Origin: Neptunomonas marina
Lineage (GTDB): Bacteria; Pseudomonadota; Gammaproteobacteria; Pseudomonadales; Balneatricaceae
Direction: 5' to 3'
NCBI RefSeq assembly: GCF_004005935.1
Contig: NZ_SACQ01000007.1
Span: forward strand, 62,001 to 126,000
DNA: 64,000 bases
The notes beneath the pieces were generated by a model that did no database searches, was not told the DNA's origin, and worked only from the letters and a program-made list of their open reading frames with translations. This document shows, one piece after another, positions 43,057 through 53,864 of this stretch. The translations under genes were made by a program, and so were the position numbers. The first letter of the stretch is position 1; each line of letters opens with the position of its first letter.

Positions 43057-44604
43057 ATGACCAAAGAAACTGAGAATACAGTCCATCTTAATCTGAGCCG
43101 CGCAGAGCTCGTTGAACATGCCGTTAGACGTGGTGAAGGTACGCTGGCCGATACGGGTGCACTGGTTGTCACAACCGGTAAGCGCACCGGCCGCTCTCCG
43201 ATGGACCGCTTCATCGTAGAAGAACCCAGCACTGCTGATGTTATCGATTGGGGTAATGTGAACCGCCCGTTTGATGCGGACAAGTTTGATGCGCTGTGGA
43301 ATCGCGTTGAAGAGTATCTTTCAGAGCAAGAGCACTTTGTTGCTAACGTACACGTAGGTTCGGACCCGAACCACTATCTGCCGGTTAAAATGTCGACGCA
43401 AACAGCGTGGCAAAACTTGTTTGGCCAAAACTTGTTTATCCGCCCAGATGAGTTCAACCCAAAAGCCAAAGAAGAGTGGCAGATCTTGAATGCTGCAGGT
43501 TTCGAATGTGACCCTGAGCGCGATGGTACTAACTCTGATGGCTGCGTTATTCTGAACTTTGCTAAGCGTAAAGTGCTACTTGCGGGTATGCGCTATGCGG
43601 GCGAAATGAAGAAAGCGATGTTCTCTGTACAGAACTTCCTACTACCAGAAAAAGACGTCTTGCCAATGCACTGTTCTGCGAATGTGGGCGAAGATGGCGA
43701 TACAACGCTGTTTTTCGGTCTGTCTGGTACGGGTAAAACAACACTATCTGCAGACCCTGCACGTTACCTGATCGGTGACGATGAGCACGGTTGGGGTAAA
43801 GGCGTTGTCTTTAACCTAGAAGGCGGCTGCTACGCTAAGACTATCAACCTTAGCAAGAAGAACGAACCAATCATTTGGGATGCGATCCGCTTTGGTGCAA
43901 TCGTTGAAAACGTGGCGCTAAATGAAGCTCGCACAGCTGACTACGACGATACGTCTCTAACTGAGAACGGCCGTTGTGCATACCCGCTTGAGCACGTTGA
44001 GAAGCGTACTGAAGAGAACATGGGTGGCGAGCCAAAAGCGATCGTTTTCCTGACTTGTGACCTTACAGGTGTTCTGCCACCGGTATCTATCTTGAGCAAA
44101 GAAGCAGCAGCTTACCACTTCTTGTCTGGCTACACGGCGCTGGTCGGTTCTACTGAAATGGGCTCTGGTGGAGGTATTAAGTCTACCTTCTCTACTTGCT
44201 TCGGTGCGCCATTCTTCCCACGTCCTGCACGTGTTTACGCTGAGCTGCTGATGAAGCGTATCGAAGAGTTTGGTTCACAAGTGTACTTGGTTAACACTGG
44301 CTGGACCGGTGGTGCTTACGGTACGGGCGAGCGTTTCAGCATCCCAACAACACGTGGCATCATCGCTGCAATTCAGAGCGGGGCGCTTGTCGGTGCTGAA
44401 ACTCAGCACCTAGAAGGCATCAACCTGAGCGTACCAACGAGCGTACCAGGTGTTGACTCTACACTGCTGAACCCACGCGACACGTGGTCTGATAAAGGTG
44501 CATACGATGCGACAGCACGTGACCTAATCGGCCAGTTTGTGACAAACTTCGAGAAGTTTGACGGCGTATCTGAAGAGATCGTTAAAGCGGGCCCTAAAGC
44601 CTAA
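43057..44604 (+). CDS. pckA: Phosphoenolpyruvate carboxykinase (ATP)
   Basis: Decarboxylates oxaloacetate to phosphoenolpyruvate in gluconeogenesis. The 515-residue protein from the ATG at 43057 (AAGGGA about 10 bases upstream) has Walker A-like [32 protein letters not shown]-type segment ([17 protein letters not shown], with R41 region) and the [10 protein letters not shown]-type segment. The open frame extends to 42988 but those extra residues have no family match. A strong terminator follows. Together with dctPQM this suits growth on C4 acids, because malate or succinate carbon must pass through PckA. Confidence 0.96.
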   Translation: MTKETENTVHLNLSRAELVEHAVRRGEGTLADTGALVVTTGKRTGRSPMDRFIVEEPSTADVIDWGNVNRPFDADKFDALWNRVEEYLSEQEHFVANVHVGSDPNHYLPVKMSTQTAWQNLFGQNLFIRPDEFNPKAKEEWQILNAAGFECDPERDGTNSDGCVILNFAKRKVLLAGMRYAGEMKKAMFSVQNFLLPEKDVLPMHCSANVGEDGDTTLFFGLSGTGKTTLSADPARYLIGDDEHGWGKGVVFNLEGGCYAKTINLSKKNEPIIWDAIRFGAIVENVALNEARTADYDDTSLTENGRCAYPLEHVEKRTEENMGGEPKAIVFLTCDLTGVLPPVSILSKEAAAYHFLSGYTALVGSTEMGSGGGIKSTFSTCFGAPFFPRPARVYAELLMKRIEEFGSQVYLVNTGWTGGAYGTGERFSIPTTRGIIAAIQSGALVGAETQHLEGINLSVPTSVPGVDSTLLNPRDTWSDKGAYDATARDLIGQFVTNFEKFDGVSEEIVKAGPKA

Positions 44605-44622
44605 CACGGCTGGAGCCGCGAT

Positions 44623-44655
44623 AAAAAAGCCCCAATCATTGATTGGGGCTTTTTT
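44623..44655. terminator. Bidirectional terminator after pckA
   Basis: AAGCCCCAATCA/ATTGGGGCTT with a short loop, flanked by six A and six T. Convergent genes pckA and ppx share it. Confidence 0.93.
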
Positions 44656-44691
44656 GTTGGTGCGCAAACCGCATGACGGCGGCGCAACCTA

Positions 44692-46212
44692 TTAGCTAAA
44701 CGTGAACTTGATATCCGCGTTTTTCAGGTAATCCGCCTCTTGCTCGAGCTCCATATGCGTGAGTGGATGCATATCTAGCCAGCCATCTGGGAAGCGCAGG
44801 CTTAATTGCTTGCTCTCTGCTTTTAGGTCGAAGGCCGGAAGCCGTGCGGATGAGCGACTACGATTGAGCACAACGGCCAAGCGCAACAGCACACAGAGCC
44901 GCTTAAAGGTTTCCTTGCGTGCGTCAGGGAGCTGCTTAAACTCTTCGCGCGGGAATTTGCGGCGATTACCGCGTACCAAAAATGACAGTAGTTGCTGTTC
45001 AAGGGCGGAAAAACCGGCTAAATCCGAATGCTGCAGCAGGTAGGCGCTGTGCTTATGAAAGCCGCTATGAGCAATGGTGAGGCCAATCTCATGGGTGCGT
45101 GCAGCCCAGCTCAGCATGTCGTGGTGTGCATGTCCTGTTAATGCCCAACTCTCTTTAACCTGTGCAAGTGCTAACAATGCGGTGTGTTCAACACGCTGAG
45201 CGTGCTGCTCATCAACATGGTAGCGCTGGCTTAGGGCGGAGATAGAGCGCTCGCGCACATCCTCATGGTTTTTACGCCCTGCCATGTCATAAAGTAAGCC
45301 TTCGCGCAGAGCACCCTCTGAGAACGCCATCTCCTCAATGCCAAGAGACTCAAATAACGCGCTCAGGATGGCGAGACCTGCGGGCAGTATCGCGGTGCGT
45401 TCGGGTTTGACGCCGGGAATCTCCAGTGTGTCGATATTCTCGAAAGAGAGAATTTTCTCGCGTAGCTGCTGTAAGCTTTTCCGAGTAATCAGCTCGTCAC
45501 TGAAGCCGCATTCGATCCCTGCATTGCGAATCGCTTTGATCGAGCCGGATGAACCCACACAGCTCGTCCAGCCCGTTTCTAGGTAGCGCTCCCGGATAAC
45601 CTGTAGTTCGCGCAGCGCGCCGTACTCAGCTTGCTTGAAGTTCTTTTCCGAAAGGACACCATCAGTAAAGTAGCGTTGGGTAAAGCTCACACAGCCCATG
45701 TGCAAGCTCTCCATCTCGAGGGGAGTAAAGCGCTCCCCGATAATGCACTCTGTACTGCCACCGCCGATATCGATCACTAAGCGTGCGCCGGGAGTGTTGG
45801 CGAGTGTATGTGAGACACCAAGGTAAATTAATCGCGCTTCTTCTCGGCCTGCGATAATTTCGAGCGGGACATTCAACACCTGCTCGGCTGCATCGGCAAA
45901 AGCGTTACGGTTGTTTGCCTCACGTAATGCGTTGGTGCCAACTATCTTGATGGCATCGTTAGGGATATCGGCTAGGCGTTGTGCAAAACGGCTTAAGCAG
46001 GCTAAGCCTCGCTCAAAGGCTGCTTCGTCAAGCATACCGTTTGGGCCGATACCCGCCGCAAGCTGGACCTTCTCCGACATAATGTCGATCGTAGTCAGTT
46101 CGCCGTGGGCAAGCTTAGCCACTACCATGTGAAAGCTATTTGAACCAAGATCAATGGCTGCTAGGAGTGAATCTTCGGCAGCTAAATCGGTGTTGTTTTC
46201 GTTATGTAACAT
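44692..46212 (-). CDS. ppx: Exopolyphosphatase
   Basis: Removes terminal phosphate from polyphosphate; the family also includes the pppGpp hydrolase GppA. The 506-residue protein has N-terminal ASKHA motif LAAIDLGSNSFHMVV, RLVIDIGGGSTECIIG, and the GGTNALREA-type segment (IVGTNALREANNR). The C-terminal HD-like helical part is present. Ppx and GppA are hard to separate by eye; the length and the position next to trxA-rho favour Ppx, as in Pseudomonas. It is divergent from trxA, with 331 bases between starts. Confidence 0.9.
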   Translation of the reverse strand: MLHNENNTDLAAEDSLLAAIDLGSNSFHMVVAKLAHGELTTIDIMSEKVQLAAGIGPNGMLDEAAFERGLACLSRFAQRLADIPNDAIKIVGTNALREANNRNAFADAAEQVLNVPLEIIAGREEARLIYLGVSHTLANTPGARLVIDIGGGSTECIIGERFTPLEMESLHMGCVSFTQRYFTDGVLSEKNFKQAEYGALRELQVIRERYLETGWTSCVGSSGSIKAIRNAGIECGFSDELITRKSLQQLREKILSFENIDTLEIPGVKPERTAILPAGLAILSALFESLGIEEMAFSEGALREGLLYDMAGRKNHEDVRERSISALSQRYHVDEQHAQRVEHTALLALAQVKESWALTGHAHHDMLSWAARTHEIGLTIAHSGFHKHSAYLLQHSDLAGFSALEQQLLSFLVRGNRRKFPREEFKQLPDARKETFKRLCVLLRLAVVLNRSRSSARLPAFDLKAESKQLSLRFPDGWLDMHPLTHMELEQEADYLKNADIKFTFS

Positions 46213-46300
46213 TCCGTCAATCTTCTACCCGTAAAACTAGTTCGTAGAGTACCAGATACCCGGGTCGCAAGCAGTGATTTACAACATTCATCGATCAGGA

Positions 46301-46330
46301 TTCACACTTTTTTCTGGTAGGTGGTATGAT
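46301..46330 (+). promoter_or_regulatory. Candidate trxA promoter
   Basis: TTCACA (46301-46306) and TATGAT (46325-46330) lie 18 bases apart within the 331-base ppx-trxA gap. The leader would be about 205 bases. The rest of the gap shows no other gene that I could support. Confidence 0.45.
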
Positions 46331-46543
46331 CAACGGCAGTTTTAAAGCGCCTAAGGGCGATGTGAACAAGCCTTGTACGATACCGTTTGCATATTTCAGT
46401 TGTCATTGAGAGTGCTTGATTTGACTCAAGTCGCCCCCATGATAACGGTGTATGTAATTTGGCATCGGCAGCCTTTGCAGCTGTAATTAAGTGGCGGGAC
46501 TTATTCACACCTCCCTTTTTCGGTGCATTTGGAGAGAGAATCA

Positions 46544-46870
46544 ATGAGCGAAAATATCGTAAATGTAACAGATGCATCTTTTGAAGAAGATGTCCTTAAG
46601 TCGGAAGGTGCAGTTCTAGTTGATTACTGGGCTGAATGGTGTGGTCCTTGCAAAATGATTGCTCCAGTTCTGGAAGAGATTGCAAAAGACTACGAAGGTC
46701 GTCTTAAAGTATGCAAGCTTAATATCGATGAAAATAGCGAAACGCCGCCTAAGTTTGGTATCCGCGGTATTCCAACATTGATGTTGTTTAAAAACGGCAA
46801 TGTAGAAGCGACGAAAGTGGGCGCATTGTCTAAATCTCAATTGGCAGCTTTCGTAGACGCGAACCTGTAA
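46544..46870 (+). CDS. trxA: Thioredoxin 1
   Basis: Cytoplasmic disulfide reductase. The 108-residue protein contains the active site WCGPC (C33 and C36), preceded by DYWAEW and followed by [11 protein letters not shown]. The [10 protein letters not shown] segment with the cis-proline is near residues 74-83. I start at the ATG at 46544 with GGAGAG at 46531-46536; upstream in-frame codons are outside the family range. Followed by its own terminator and then rho, as in many proteobacteria. Confidence 0.98.
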   Translation: MSENIVNVTDASFEEDVLKSEGAVLVDYWAEWCGPCKMIAPVLEEIAKDYEGRLKVCKLNIDENSETPPKFGIRGIPTLMLFKNGNVEATKVGALSKSQLAAFVDANL

Positions 46871-46881
46871 TTGAGACATAC

Positions 46882-46922
46882 GGAGAAGAGGTGTTGACTT
46901 GAAACACTTTCTTCTCCTTTTT
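46882..46922 (+). terminator. Terminator between trxA and rho
   Basis: GGAGAAG (46882-46888) pairs with CTTCTCC (46911-46917) around an inner GTGTT/AACAC stem, followed by five T. Confidence 0.85.
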
Positions 46923-47166
46923 ACTAGACACCGGTCAGACAACCTTTTATATTTAAGCCGCTGGTGTTATTGCTCACTATATAAACACCTCGAAGCCGAA
47001 TTTCACCTTGGCTTTTGAATTTACCGATACAGTTTCACTATCAAGCATCAGAGCTATGCTCCAAATGGCTCCAGATCGCGTAAATTGTATTTTTATTAGT
47101 CCGTTTAGATTAATTTCCTAACTCCTTCAAAACAATCGCCTCAATCAGGCATTCACTTCAAAGCAT
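46923..47166 (+). other. rho leader region
   Basis: About 240 bases without a supportable gene between the trxA terminator and rho. It is A/T-rich near 47080-47120. rho genes are usually autoregulated through a long leader, so this stretch may hold a promoter and the Rho-dependent attenuation region. No motif here decides it. Confidence 0.4.
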
Positions 47167-48426
47167 ATGAATCTTACCCAATTAAAAACTAAAAGCGTTC
47201 CTGAGCTTCTCGAAATTGCTCAAGAGATGGGCCTGGATAACTTAGCCCGCTCCCGTAAGCAGGATGTGATCTTTTCGATCCTGAAAAAACATGCCAAAAG
47301 TGGTGAAGATATTTACGGCGATGGGGTGCTGGAAATATTGCAAGACGGCTTTGGCTTCCTGCGCTCTGCTGACTCCTCTTATCTAGCGGGCCCAGATGAT
47401 ATTTATGTGTCCCCAAGCCAGATTCGCCGCTTCAACCTGCGCACAGGCGACACCATTGCCGGTAAGATCCGCCCGCCAAAAGATAGCGAGCGCTACTTCG
47501 CGTTACTGAAGGTCAATGAGATCAACTATGACCGCCCTGAAAACGCGAAGAACAAAATTCTGTTCGAAAACCTGACACCTCTATTTGCGCAAGATCGCCT
47601 GCGTATGGAGCTGGGTAACGGCAGTACAGAGGATCTGACAGCCCGTATCCTTGATCTGGTTTCGCCGATGGGTAAAGGTCAGCGTGCTTTGGTTGTATCA
47701 CCGCCTAAAGCTGGTAAAACGCTGATGCTGCAAAACATTGCCAATAGCATTACGCGCAACAACCCTGAGTGCCACCTGATTGTTCTACTCATCGACGAAC
47801 GCCCGGAAGAGGTAACCGAGATGCAGCGCACCGTGCGCGGCGAAGTGGTTGCTTCTACCTTTGATGAGCCGCCAGCACGCCACGTGCAAGTGGCTGAAAT
47901 GGTCATCGAAAAGGCTAAGCGCCTCACTGAACACAAAAAAGATGTAGTGATCCTGCTTGATTCGATTACGCGTCTAGCGCGTGCTTACAACACCGTGATT
48001 CCATCATCCGGTAAAGTACTCACCGGTGGTGTGGATGCTCATGCCCTTGAGCGTCCAAAGCGTTTCTTTGGTGCTGCGCGTAACATCGAAGAGGGCGGTA
48101 GTTTAACCATTATTGCGACAGCGCTCGTAGATACCGGCTCCAAAATGGATGAAGTTATCTTTGAGGAGTTCAAAGGTACTGGTAACTCTGAGGTGCACCT
48201 AGATCGCCGTGTTGCTGAGAAGCGTGTCTTCCCTGCGATCAATATCCGCCGCTCTGGTACACGTCGTGAAGACCTGCTGACGAGCGAAGATGAGCTGCAA
48301 CGGATGTGGATCCTGCGTAAGTTGCTTGATCCAATGGAAGATGCCGCTGCGACTGAATTCGTCATCGATAAGCTGAAAGACTTTAAAACGAACGATGAGT
48401 TTTTCCTTTCGATGAAACGAAAATAA
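47167..48426 (+). CDS. rho: Transcription termination factor Rho
   Basis: Hexameric RNA-dependent ATPase helicase that ends transcription. The 419-residue protein has an N-terminal helical and cold-shock-like RNA-binding domain ([30 protein letters not shown] region, about 56-86), the P-loop PPKAGKTML near 180, Walker [17 protein letters not shown] near 258-273 and the secondary RNA-binding Q-loop and R-loop in the [18 protein letters not shown] region. Length equals E. coli Rho (419). A terminator follows, then ubiD. Confidence 0.98.
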   Translation: MNLTQLKTKSVPELLEIAQEMGLDNLARSRKQDVIFSILKKHAKSGEDIYGDGVLEILQDGFGFLRSADSSYLAGPDDIYVSPSQIRRFNLRTGDTIAGKIRPPKDSERYFALLKVNEINYDRPENAKNKILFENLTPLFAQDRLRMELGNGSTEDLTARILDLVSPMGKGQRALVVSPPKAGKTLMLQNIANSITRNNPECHLIVLLIDERPEEVTEMQRTVRGEVVASTFDEPPARHVQVAEMVIEKAKRLTEHKKDVVILLDSITRLARAYNTVIPSSGKVLTGGVDAHALERPKRFFGAARNIEEGGSLTIIATALVDTGSKMDEVIFEEFKGTGNSEVHLDRRVAEKRVFPAINIRRSGTRREDLLTSEDELQRMWILRKLLDPMEDAAATEFVIDKLKDFKTNDEFFLSMKRK

Positions 48427-48441
48427 CCACAGTTACGTATC

Positions 48442-48471
48442 AAAAGGGTGAGCTTATGCTTGCCCTTTTTT
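48442..48471 (+). terminator. Terminator after rho
   Basis: AAGGGTGAGC/GCTTGCCCTT stem with a TTAT loop and a T-run of six, between rho and ubiD. Confidence 0.88.
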
Positions 48472-48522
48472 GTTAATAGATCGCCTGTCCTAGGCGCTAC
48501 TAAACAGGTAATACGAAACCCC

Positions 48523-50007
48523 ATGGCGACCCCCAAATATAAAGACCTGCGCGACTTTATTCAGATGTTAGAAGCGCGCGGTGAGCTTAAGCGGATTAAG
48601 CAAGAGATCGACCCCCACCTAGAGATGACAGAGATTAGTGACCGCACGCTGCGAGCTAAAGGCCCTGCCCTGTTATTTGAAAACCCCAAAGGCTACGACT
48701 ATCCGGTGTTAGCAAATCTGTTTGGAACACCGGAACGTGTGGCGCTGGGTATGGGGGAAGAGAGCGTCTCGGCGCTGCGTGATGTTGGCAAGCTACTCGC
48801 ACAGCTCAAAGAGCCAGAGCCACCCAAAGGGATGAAGGACGCATGGGAGAAGCTACCGATGTTCAAGCAAGTGCTGAACATGGGGCCAAAAGTGGTGCGT
48901 AACGCACCATGCCAAGCGAAAGTGTTTGTTGGTGATGAAGTTGATCTGACCAAGCTACCTATCCAAACCTGTTGGCCGGGTGATGCTGGTCCGCTGGTCA
49001 CGTGGCCATTGGTCATTACGCGAGGTCCGGGTAAAGAGCGCCAGAACTTGGGCATCTATCGACAGCAACTGATCGGTAAGAATAAGCTGATAATGCGCTG
49101 GTTAGCTCATCGCGGCGGTGCACTGGACTTCCGTGAATGGAAAAAAGCTCACCCGGGTGAAAACTTTCCGGTTGCAGTTGCGCTCGGTGCTGACCCTGCA
49201 ACGATCTTGGGTGCAGTTACACCTGTGCCTGATACGCTCTCTGAGTACGCTTTTGCAGGGCTGTTGCGCGGTGGTAAAACAGAAGTGGTTAAGTGTCTTG
49301 GTAATGACTTGCAGGTTCCGGCGAGTGCGGAATTTATTTTAGAGGGATATATCGCGCCAGACGAGATGGCTGATGAAGGCCCCTTTGGAGATCATACTGG
49401 CTACTACAACGAAGTGGATAGTTTCCCCGTGTTTACCGTGGAGCGCATTACCCAGCGCGAGCGCCCGATCTATCACAGCACTTACACAGGACGTCCACCC
49501 GATGAACCCGCGATCCTTGGGGTTGCGCTGAACGAAGTGTTTGTGCCGATTCTGCAAAAGCAGTTTCCGGAGATTGTCGACTTCTACCTACCGCCAGAAG
49601 GGTGTTCCTATCGAATGGCGGTGGTCACGATTAAGAAGCAGTATCCGGGGCACGCAAAACGCGTCATGCTGGGTGTGTGGTCGTTCTTACGCCAGTTTAT
49701 GTACACCAAGTTTGTGATTGTCTGTGATGACGATGTGAACGCGCGTGATTGGAATGATGTGATTTGGGCGATCACGACCCGTATGGACCCGCAACGCGAT
49801 ACAGTCATGATCGATAACACCCCAATCGACTACCTTGATTTCGCTTCGCCGGTATCTGGCTTAGGTTCTAAAATGGGGATGGATGCGACCAATAAATGGG
49901 AGGGTGAAACCACCCGTGAATGGGGTGAACCCATCACCATGGACCCTGCGGTGAAAACACGGGTGGATGAGCTGTGGGAGAGCCTTGGCATCTTGAATGA
50001 TGCCTAA
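48523..50007 (+). CDS. ubiD: 4-hydroxy-3-polyprenylbenzoate decarboxylase UbiD
   Basis: Prenyl-FMN-dependent decarboxylase of ubiquinone synthesis. The 494-residue protein begins [26 protein letters not shown], quoted by its core [15 protein letters not shown]. Landmarks are [17 protein letters not shown] near 42-58, [17 protein letters not shown], the catalytic E-x-D region [15 protein letters not shown] (about 283-297), and [17 protein letters not shown] near the C-terminus. The start is the ATG at 48523; the longer frame lacks homology. It overlaps the following reductase by 11 bases. Confidence 0.96.
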   Translation: MATPKYKDLRDFIQMLEARGELKRIKQEIDPHLEMTEISDRTLRAKGPALLFENPKGYDYPVLANLFGTPERVALGMGEESVSALRDVGKLLAQLKEPEPPKGMKDAWEKLPMFKQVLNMGPKVVRNAPCQAKVFVGDEVDLTKLPIQTCWPGDAGPLVTWPLVITRGPGKERQNLGIYRQQLIGKNKLIMRWLAHRGGALDFREWKKAHPGENFPVAVALGADPATILGAVTPVPDTLSEYAFAGLLRGGKTEVVKCLGNDLQVPASAEFILEGYIAPDEMADEGPFGDHTGYYNEVDSFPVFTVERITQRERPIYHSTYTGRPPDEPAILGVALNEVFVPILQKQFPEIVDFYLPPEGCSYRMAVVTIKKQYPGHAKRVMLGVWSFLRQFMYTKFVIVCDDDVNARDWNDVIWAITTRMDPQRDTVMIDNTPIDYLDFASPVSGLGSKMGMDATNKWEGETTREWGEPITMDPAVKTRVDELWESLGILNDA

Positions 50008-51055
50008 AGTACCACTAAATGTGTGGTTGAATGATATGGCGCAACCTCTATCATGCAACCCGCAAGAAACATTACTCGAGGTGCTTGAGCGGCTCGGTTA
50101 CCGTATGCGGCGCAGTTGCCGCAACGGTGTATGTGAAATATGTGAGTTTACCCTGTTAAAAGGACAAATGAGCCAGTCTTACCCTGCACAAGAACTCTGC
50201 GTTGAGCCATTAGATCCGCAGAGTCGCATTTGCGGTCTGGCCTGTACCGCCGTCCCTGTCACCGATATTTGGGTAAACATTGATGGGCTGAAGCGCCCCG
50301 GAGAAGTGATCTTGAAAAGATTAGTATGTGATGTTGAGCGTGTTGAAAAGCTCAGCGGCGATGTTTACCGCGTCACGTTGCTGGCGCCACCTACAGCCTC
50401 GCAAGCGGTTGAGTTCCATGCTGGGCAGTATTTAGAAATTGTTTTACCCGATGAGCGTAAAGCGGCTTTTTCAATTGGCAGTGCGCCAGAAGCAGGTCGC
50501 GAAATAGAGCTGCATATTCGTCAAGTGGCCGGTAGCGATGTGGCTTCAGCGATCATTGAGCAAATAAAAACGTCAGCGCAGATCACTGTTGAGATGCCTA
50601 AGGGTGACTGCTTCCTGCAAGCTGCCACGCTAGCGCCTGAGCAGACAGTTATTTTGGCGGCTGCCAGTACGGGTTTCTCGCAGATTAAGAGCATGGTTGA
50701 GCACCTGATCGCTGCTAACGTTACCAACCCTATCCATATCTACTGGGGTGCGCGTATCGCAGCTGATCTATACTGGCCGGAGCTGCCTCTGGAGTGGGCG
50801 GGCAAGCACGATAATATCGTTTATCATCCTGTCGTTAGTGAGCCTGGCGACAGTTGTGGTTGGACTGGCCGTATTGACCTGCTGCCGGATGCGATCAAAA
50901 CAGACTTTGATAGCTTCGAAGATACTGTTGTCTATGCCAGTGGCTCACCTGCCATGGTATATGCATTAGTGGATAACTTGGCGGAGAAGGGCTTGCAAGA
51001 GACGCAAGTGCATTCGGATGTTTTCGCTTACGCACCGCGTCCCGCGAAAAGCTAA
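49997..51055 (+). CDS. 2Fe-2S ferredoxin/flavin reductase fusion (CDP-6-deoxy-glucoseen reductase-like)
   Basis: Electron-transfer protein of 352 residues. The N-terminal plant-type ferredoxin domain (about 1-90) holds the cluster cysteines in [12 protein letters not shown] (C35, C40 and C43) with a fourth in ICGLAC (near 75). The C-terminal part is a ferredoxin-reductase fold with an FAD site near [15 protein letters not shown] and RxxS-like AFSIGSAPE, and an NAD site [13 protein letters not shown]. Proteins of this kind beside ubiD are often annotated as CDP-6-deoxy-delta-3,4-glucoseen reductase; its real role here may be as an NAD(P)H reductase for an oxygenase or for flavin supply to UbiD. 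Translationally coupled to ubiD. Confidence 0.88.
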   Translation: MMPKVPLNVWLNDMAQPLSCNPQETLLEVLERLGYRMRRSCRNGVCEICEFTLLKGQMSQSYPAQELCVEPLDPQSRICGLACTAVPVTDIWVNIDGLKRPGEVILKRLVCDVERVEKLSGDVYRVTLLAPPTASQAVEFHAGQYLEIVLPDERKAAFSIGSAPEAGREIELHIRQVAGSDVASAIIEQIKTSAQITVEMPKGDCFLQAATLAPEQTVILAAASTGFSQIKSMVEHLIAANVTNPIHIYWGARIAADLYWPELPLEWAGKHDNIVYHPVVSEPGDSCGWTGRIDLLPDAIKTDFDSFEDTVVYASGSPAMVYALVDNLAEKGLQETQVHSDVFAYAPRPAKS

Positions 51056-51077
51056 ATAGCATCTCTTATTCAAGGAT

Positions 51078-51104
51078 AAAGCCAGCCTTAGCGCTGGCTT
51101 TTTT
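51078..51104 (+). terminator. Terminator after the ubiD operon
   Basis: AAAGCCAGC/GCTGGCTTT stem with a short loop and six T. Confidence 0.9.
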
Positions 51105-51236
51105 GTGAGTGGTTGACTCGGGAGAGAGCACTCTATTTATGGAGAGCAAAATCTCAGCTTAATCTATCCAAAGGTTGGATATCGGCTTTGTCTGAGCTAG
51201 GCCGCTTATTAGAGCGAGGTTGTGACAGCCGGACAT
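51105..51236. other. Short intergenic stretch with a small inverted repeat
   Basis: No gene supported. The repeat TATCCAA/TTGGATA (51165-51171 and 51175-51181, three-base loop) is the only structure I noticed. Confidence 0.4.
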
Positions 51237-51268
51237 AAAAAACCGAAAGCCGCTAGACTTTCGGTTTT
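51237..51268 (-). terminator. Terminator of the hemCDXY operon
   Basis: Read on the minus strand, CCGAAAG pairs with CTTTCGG around an eight-base loop, followed by six T. It lies 24 bases past the hemY stop. Confidence 0.88.
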
Positions 51269-51291
51269 AGGTGTTATCTCAAGATGAAGCG

Positions 51292-52578
51292 TTAAGAGGC
51301 GACCGCTTTCGCTTCAGTTGTCTCTTCGGCAGGTTTGTCTTCCGCTTTAGGTGCAGATTCTGCTGGCAAATTGCCCATCGCAAAGTTGCGGCTCTCTTCC
51401 ATCATAGCCTTAGCTTGCTCGGATTCACCCGCTTGCAGTAGCTGGTTGATCAGCTCTTGGTAAGCATCGCTAGACTTCTCTAGAGCGAGGCTTGCTTGAG
51501 CGTACTCAACAGCTTTACCAAACTGCTCATTACGCGCACTTAGGCGTGCCAGAGCAAGTTTGAGAGCGGCGCTATCGGCATGTTTTGCTTCCCAAGATTT
51601 GGCTGTTTCAAGCTGCTTGTGAGCATCAGAGCCTTGCACTTGGCCGTAAAGCGTTACTAGGCTTTCATCCCAGTTCTTCTTGAGTTGGTCTTTCAAGAAC
51701 GCTTCCGCTTTATCTTCAGAGCCAGCCTCAATCAGCAGTTCTGCATAGCGGCGAACCAGTGGCTCTTCGCTAGATAGCTTGCTTGGGATCGCTTTCCACT
51801 CTTTGTTTAGAGCTTGTAAGCGTGTGCTATCGTCTGCCTCAACAGGTAGTGCAGGCAGTACATTACCTAGCATGTTGGCGTAGCATTGCTGCTCAAGTGT
51901 GGCCATCTCGTCGTCTTCAAGCACTTTGTGCTTACGCAGCTCAGGTAGCAGCGTTGTGAGGCTGCTCCAGTCGCCAAGCTTGAGGTAAACCTCTTTCAGC
52001 ATTCGCATGATGTAGGAGTGCTTCGGCGCTAATCGACGCAAACGTAGCAATGTTGCTAGAGCAGGGTCGTATTGGCCACGCTCTAATTGGATTTGCGCTT
52101 GCGTGACACCAATTGCCAGCTCTGCCTGCGGTACGCTGGTTAGGGCTTGCTGTAGCAACTGATCCACTGCTTTGTCTTCGCGTTGCTCGTGTGCAGCGCG
52201 TGCAGCGGCAAGATAGTTCACCAACGGCTGTCCTGAAGTTTCAGCGGCTTGCGTTAGCAAACGCTGTGCTTTCCACCAGCGGCCTTCCGATAGTGCGAGT
52301 AGACCTTTAAGCGTTTTGCCTTGGCTGCTCGCTTGCTGGCGGCGCTGACGCCACTCACGAATTTTGTGAGTAGGAATGCGCGCTTTAAAGAACAGGTTAA
52401 CGGCCCAGTGCAGTGCCAAAAAACCAACAGCGGCGATCACCAATAGCACCCATAAGCTGGTTTCAATACTGGTTTCGCTATAGGTAATGAGCACATAGCC
52501 TGGATCTTTGACCATTTTTTCGCCGATCCACGCGCCTGCTGCGAGTACGATAAGCAGGAGCAGAAACAGTCTTTTCAT
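51292..52578 (-). CDS. hemY: HemY family protein (heme synthesis-associated TPR membrane protein)
   Basis: Inner-membrane protein with two hydrophobic segments (about 3-19 and 40-62) and a long TPR-like helical region extending to about 400, including LLSLSEGRWWKAQRLL-type and QYDPALATLLRLRRLAPKHSY segments. The C-terminus is acidic and alanine/glutamate-rich. It belongs to the proteobacterial HemY family, not the protoporphyrinogen oxidase also called HemY. Its role in heme formation is uncertain. It overlaps hemX by one base (stop TAA / start ATG share the A). Confidence 0.9.
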   Translation of the reverse strand: MKRLFLLLLIVLAAGAWIGEKMVKDPGYVLITYSETSIETSLWVLLVIAAVGFLALHWAVNLFFKARIPTHKIREWRQRRQQASSQGKTLKGLLALSEGRWWKAQRLLTQAAETSGQPLVNYLAAARAAHEQREDKAVDQLLQQALTSVPQAELAIGVTQAQIQLERGQYDPALATLLRLRRLAPKHSYIMRMLKEVYLKLGDWSSLTTLLPELRKHKVLEDDEMATLEQQCYANMLGNVLPALPVEADDSTRLQALNKEWKAIPSKLSSEEPLVRRYAELLIEAGSEDKAEAFLKDQLKKNWDESLVTLYGQVQGSDAHKQLETAKSWEAKHADSAALKLALARLSARNEQFGKAVEYAQASLALEKSSDAYQELINQLLQAGESEQAKAMMEESRNFAMGNLPAESAPKAEDKPAEETTEAKAVAS

Positions 52579-53864
52579 TATGCTGCTCCTTCTTCCTTCA
52601 GCTTAGTCATCTGCTGGAGGTATGATTTCAGTGCATTAAGCGAGCCACTGATATTTGGCAGCTCAGGTGAAATCTGCAGTGATTTTAGCTCGTTGATACC
52701 GCGCAATAGTGCTTGTGTGGTCGCGTCTTTCTCTTCGAAGTAGGTCGCGATCCACTTCTCGGCTTTGTCTAGGCTGCGGATAAACGCGGCTTGCTCTTTT
52801 TGCAGCAAAGATAACTGTGCTTGTTCAAGCATCAGGTGCAGGTTTTGCTGCAAGTAGTAAGTTTGCTCAGGTGATAGCAGCGGCTCGATTTTTTCGTCGC
52901 GATGTTGAATAACGACGAGCTTCTCAAGCTTATCAACGGCCTTAGCCCAAGACTCTTTCAAGCCTTGTGCCCAGCTTTCACTCACAGACTCAGGTGTGAT
53001 CTCTTCGATAAGCGACGGTAGCTTGTTCTTATCGGTGATTGGGATCAGGCGCAAGTTATCGACCTGCTCATTCAGTGCTGCGAGCTTCAGGTAGGAGCCT
53101 TCCAGATCAAATGTAGGAACGGCTTCTAATGCAGCGATGTCAGAAGCAAGCTTTTTACGCACATCGTAAATAGAGACATCATCCGTCTCCTGCAAAATCT
53201 TGTCAGCTGACTTGAGCAGCGCAAGTGCACCGACTGATGTGTTTTCCATCAAGATGCGTTGGTTAGCCAAGCGCAGCAGGTATTCGACCTCTGCAAGCAG
53301 CCAGTCTTTACGGGTGTTGCTCTGCTTCGCCATCACTTGTTGAATACTAGCGGTGAGGCGCTGCTGCAGCTCTTCGATACTCTTCTGCTCTTTGGCAGAC
53401 TGGTTTTGCAACATCGTCAGGTTTTGGTTAACCGAGTTAACCTGTGCATTTACAACAGACTTGGTATCGGCAATTTGAGTCTTTGCTGATTCCAGCGTGC
53501 TCTTCACATCGCTCTGTAGTGCACCAATTGCGGCTGCATCAGATTGTTGTTTCTGCATGCCTTGCCAGTACAGGTATCCGCTGCCGCCTAGTGCGATCAG
53601 GGAGATAACCAGCGCTAACTTACCCGGCCAAGTTGCACCTTGGTTTTGCGCAGCTGGGGCTGCAGCAACAGGAGCAGCTGGTTGGGGTGCAGGTGCGGAT
53701 TTTTCTTCGGGCTGCTCTGTTACTTCAGGTGACGCTTTCGCAGCTTGTGATTTTTCCGATTGCTCGCCAGTAGGGGCTTTTGTTGCTTCAGTTGAGGTTT
53801 CTTTTTCAACTGAATTATCTACAACGTCTTTATTGTCTTCAGTTTTTTTCTCGGTTTTTTTCAT
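52578..53864 (-). CDS. hemX: HemX family membrane protein
   Basis: Protein of the hem operon, 428 residues. The N-terminus is acidic and low-complexity, rich in K, E, A and P (about 1-78). A single hydrophobic helix lies at about 82-102 (LALVISLIALGGSGYLYW), followed by a long coiled coil and a helical domain with ILMENTSVGALALL and ESVSESWAQGLKESW. HemX is annotated as a putative uroporphyrin-III methyltransferase in older literature, but no SAM-binding motif is visible, so that name should not be taken as a function. It overlaps hemD by four bases (ATGA) and hemY by one base. The equal length to HemY is a coincidence. Confidence 0.88.
   Translation of the reverse strand: MKKTEKKTEDNKDVVDNSVEKETSTEATKAPTGEQSEKSQAAKASPEVTEQPEEKSAPAPQPAAPVAAAPAAQNQGATWPGKLALVISLIALGGSGYLYWQGMQKQQSDAAAIGALQSDVKSTLESAKTQIADTKSVVNAQVNSVNQNLTMLQNQSAKEQKSIEELQQRLTASIQQVMAKQSNTRKDWLLAEVEYLLRLANQRILMENTSVGALALLKSADKILQETDDVSIYDVRKKLASDIAALEAVPTFDLEGSYLKLAALNEQVDNLRLIPITDKNKLPSLIEEITPESVSESWAQGLKESWAKAVDKLEKLVVIQHRDEKIEPLLSPEQTYYLQQNLHLMLEQAQLSLLQKEQAAFIRSLDKAEKWIATYFEEKDATTQALLRGINELKSLQISPELPNISGSLNALKSYLQQMTKLKEEGAA

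Noticed and set aside
46302-46577. 91-residue minus-strand frame in the ppx-trxA gap
   Set aside because: Runs across the trxA start, has no ribosome site and no recognisable family; treated as chance.
52578-53864. HemX as uroporphyrinogen-III C-methyltransferase
   Set aside because: No SAM-binding motif is visible; the name comes from old annotation of the operon.
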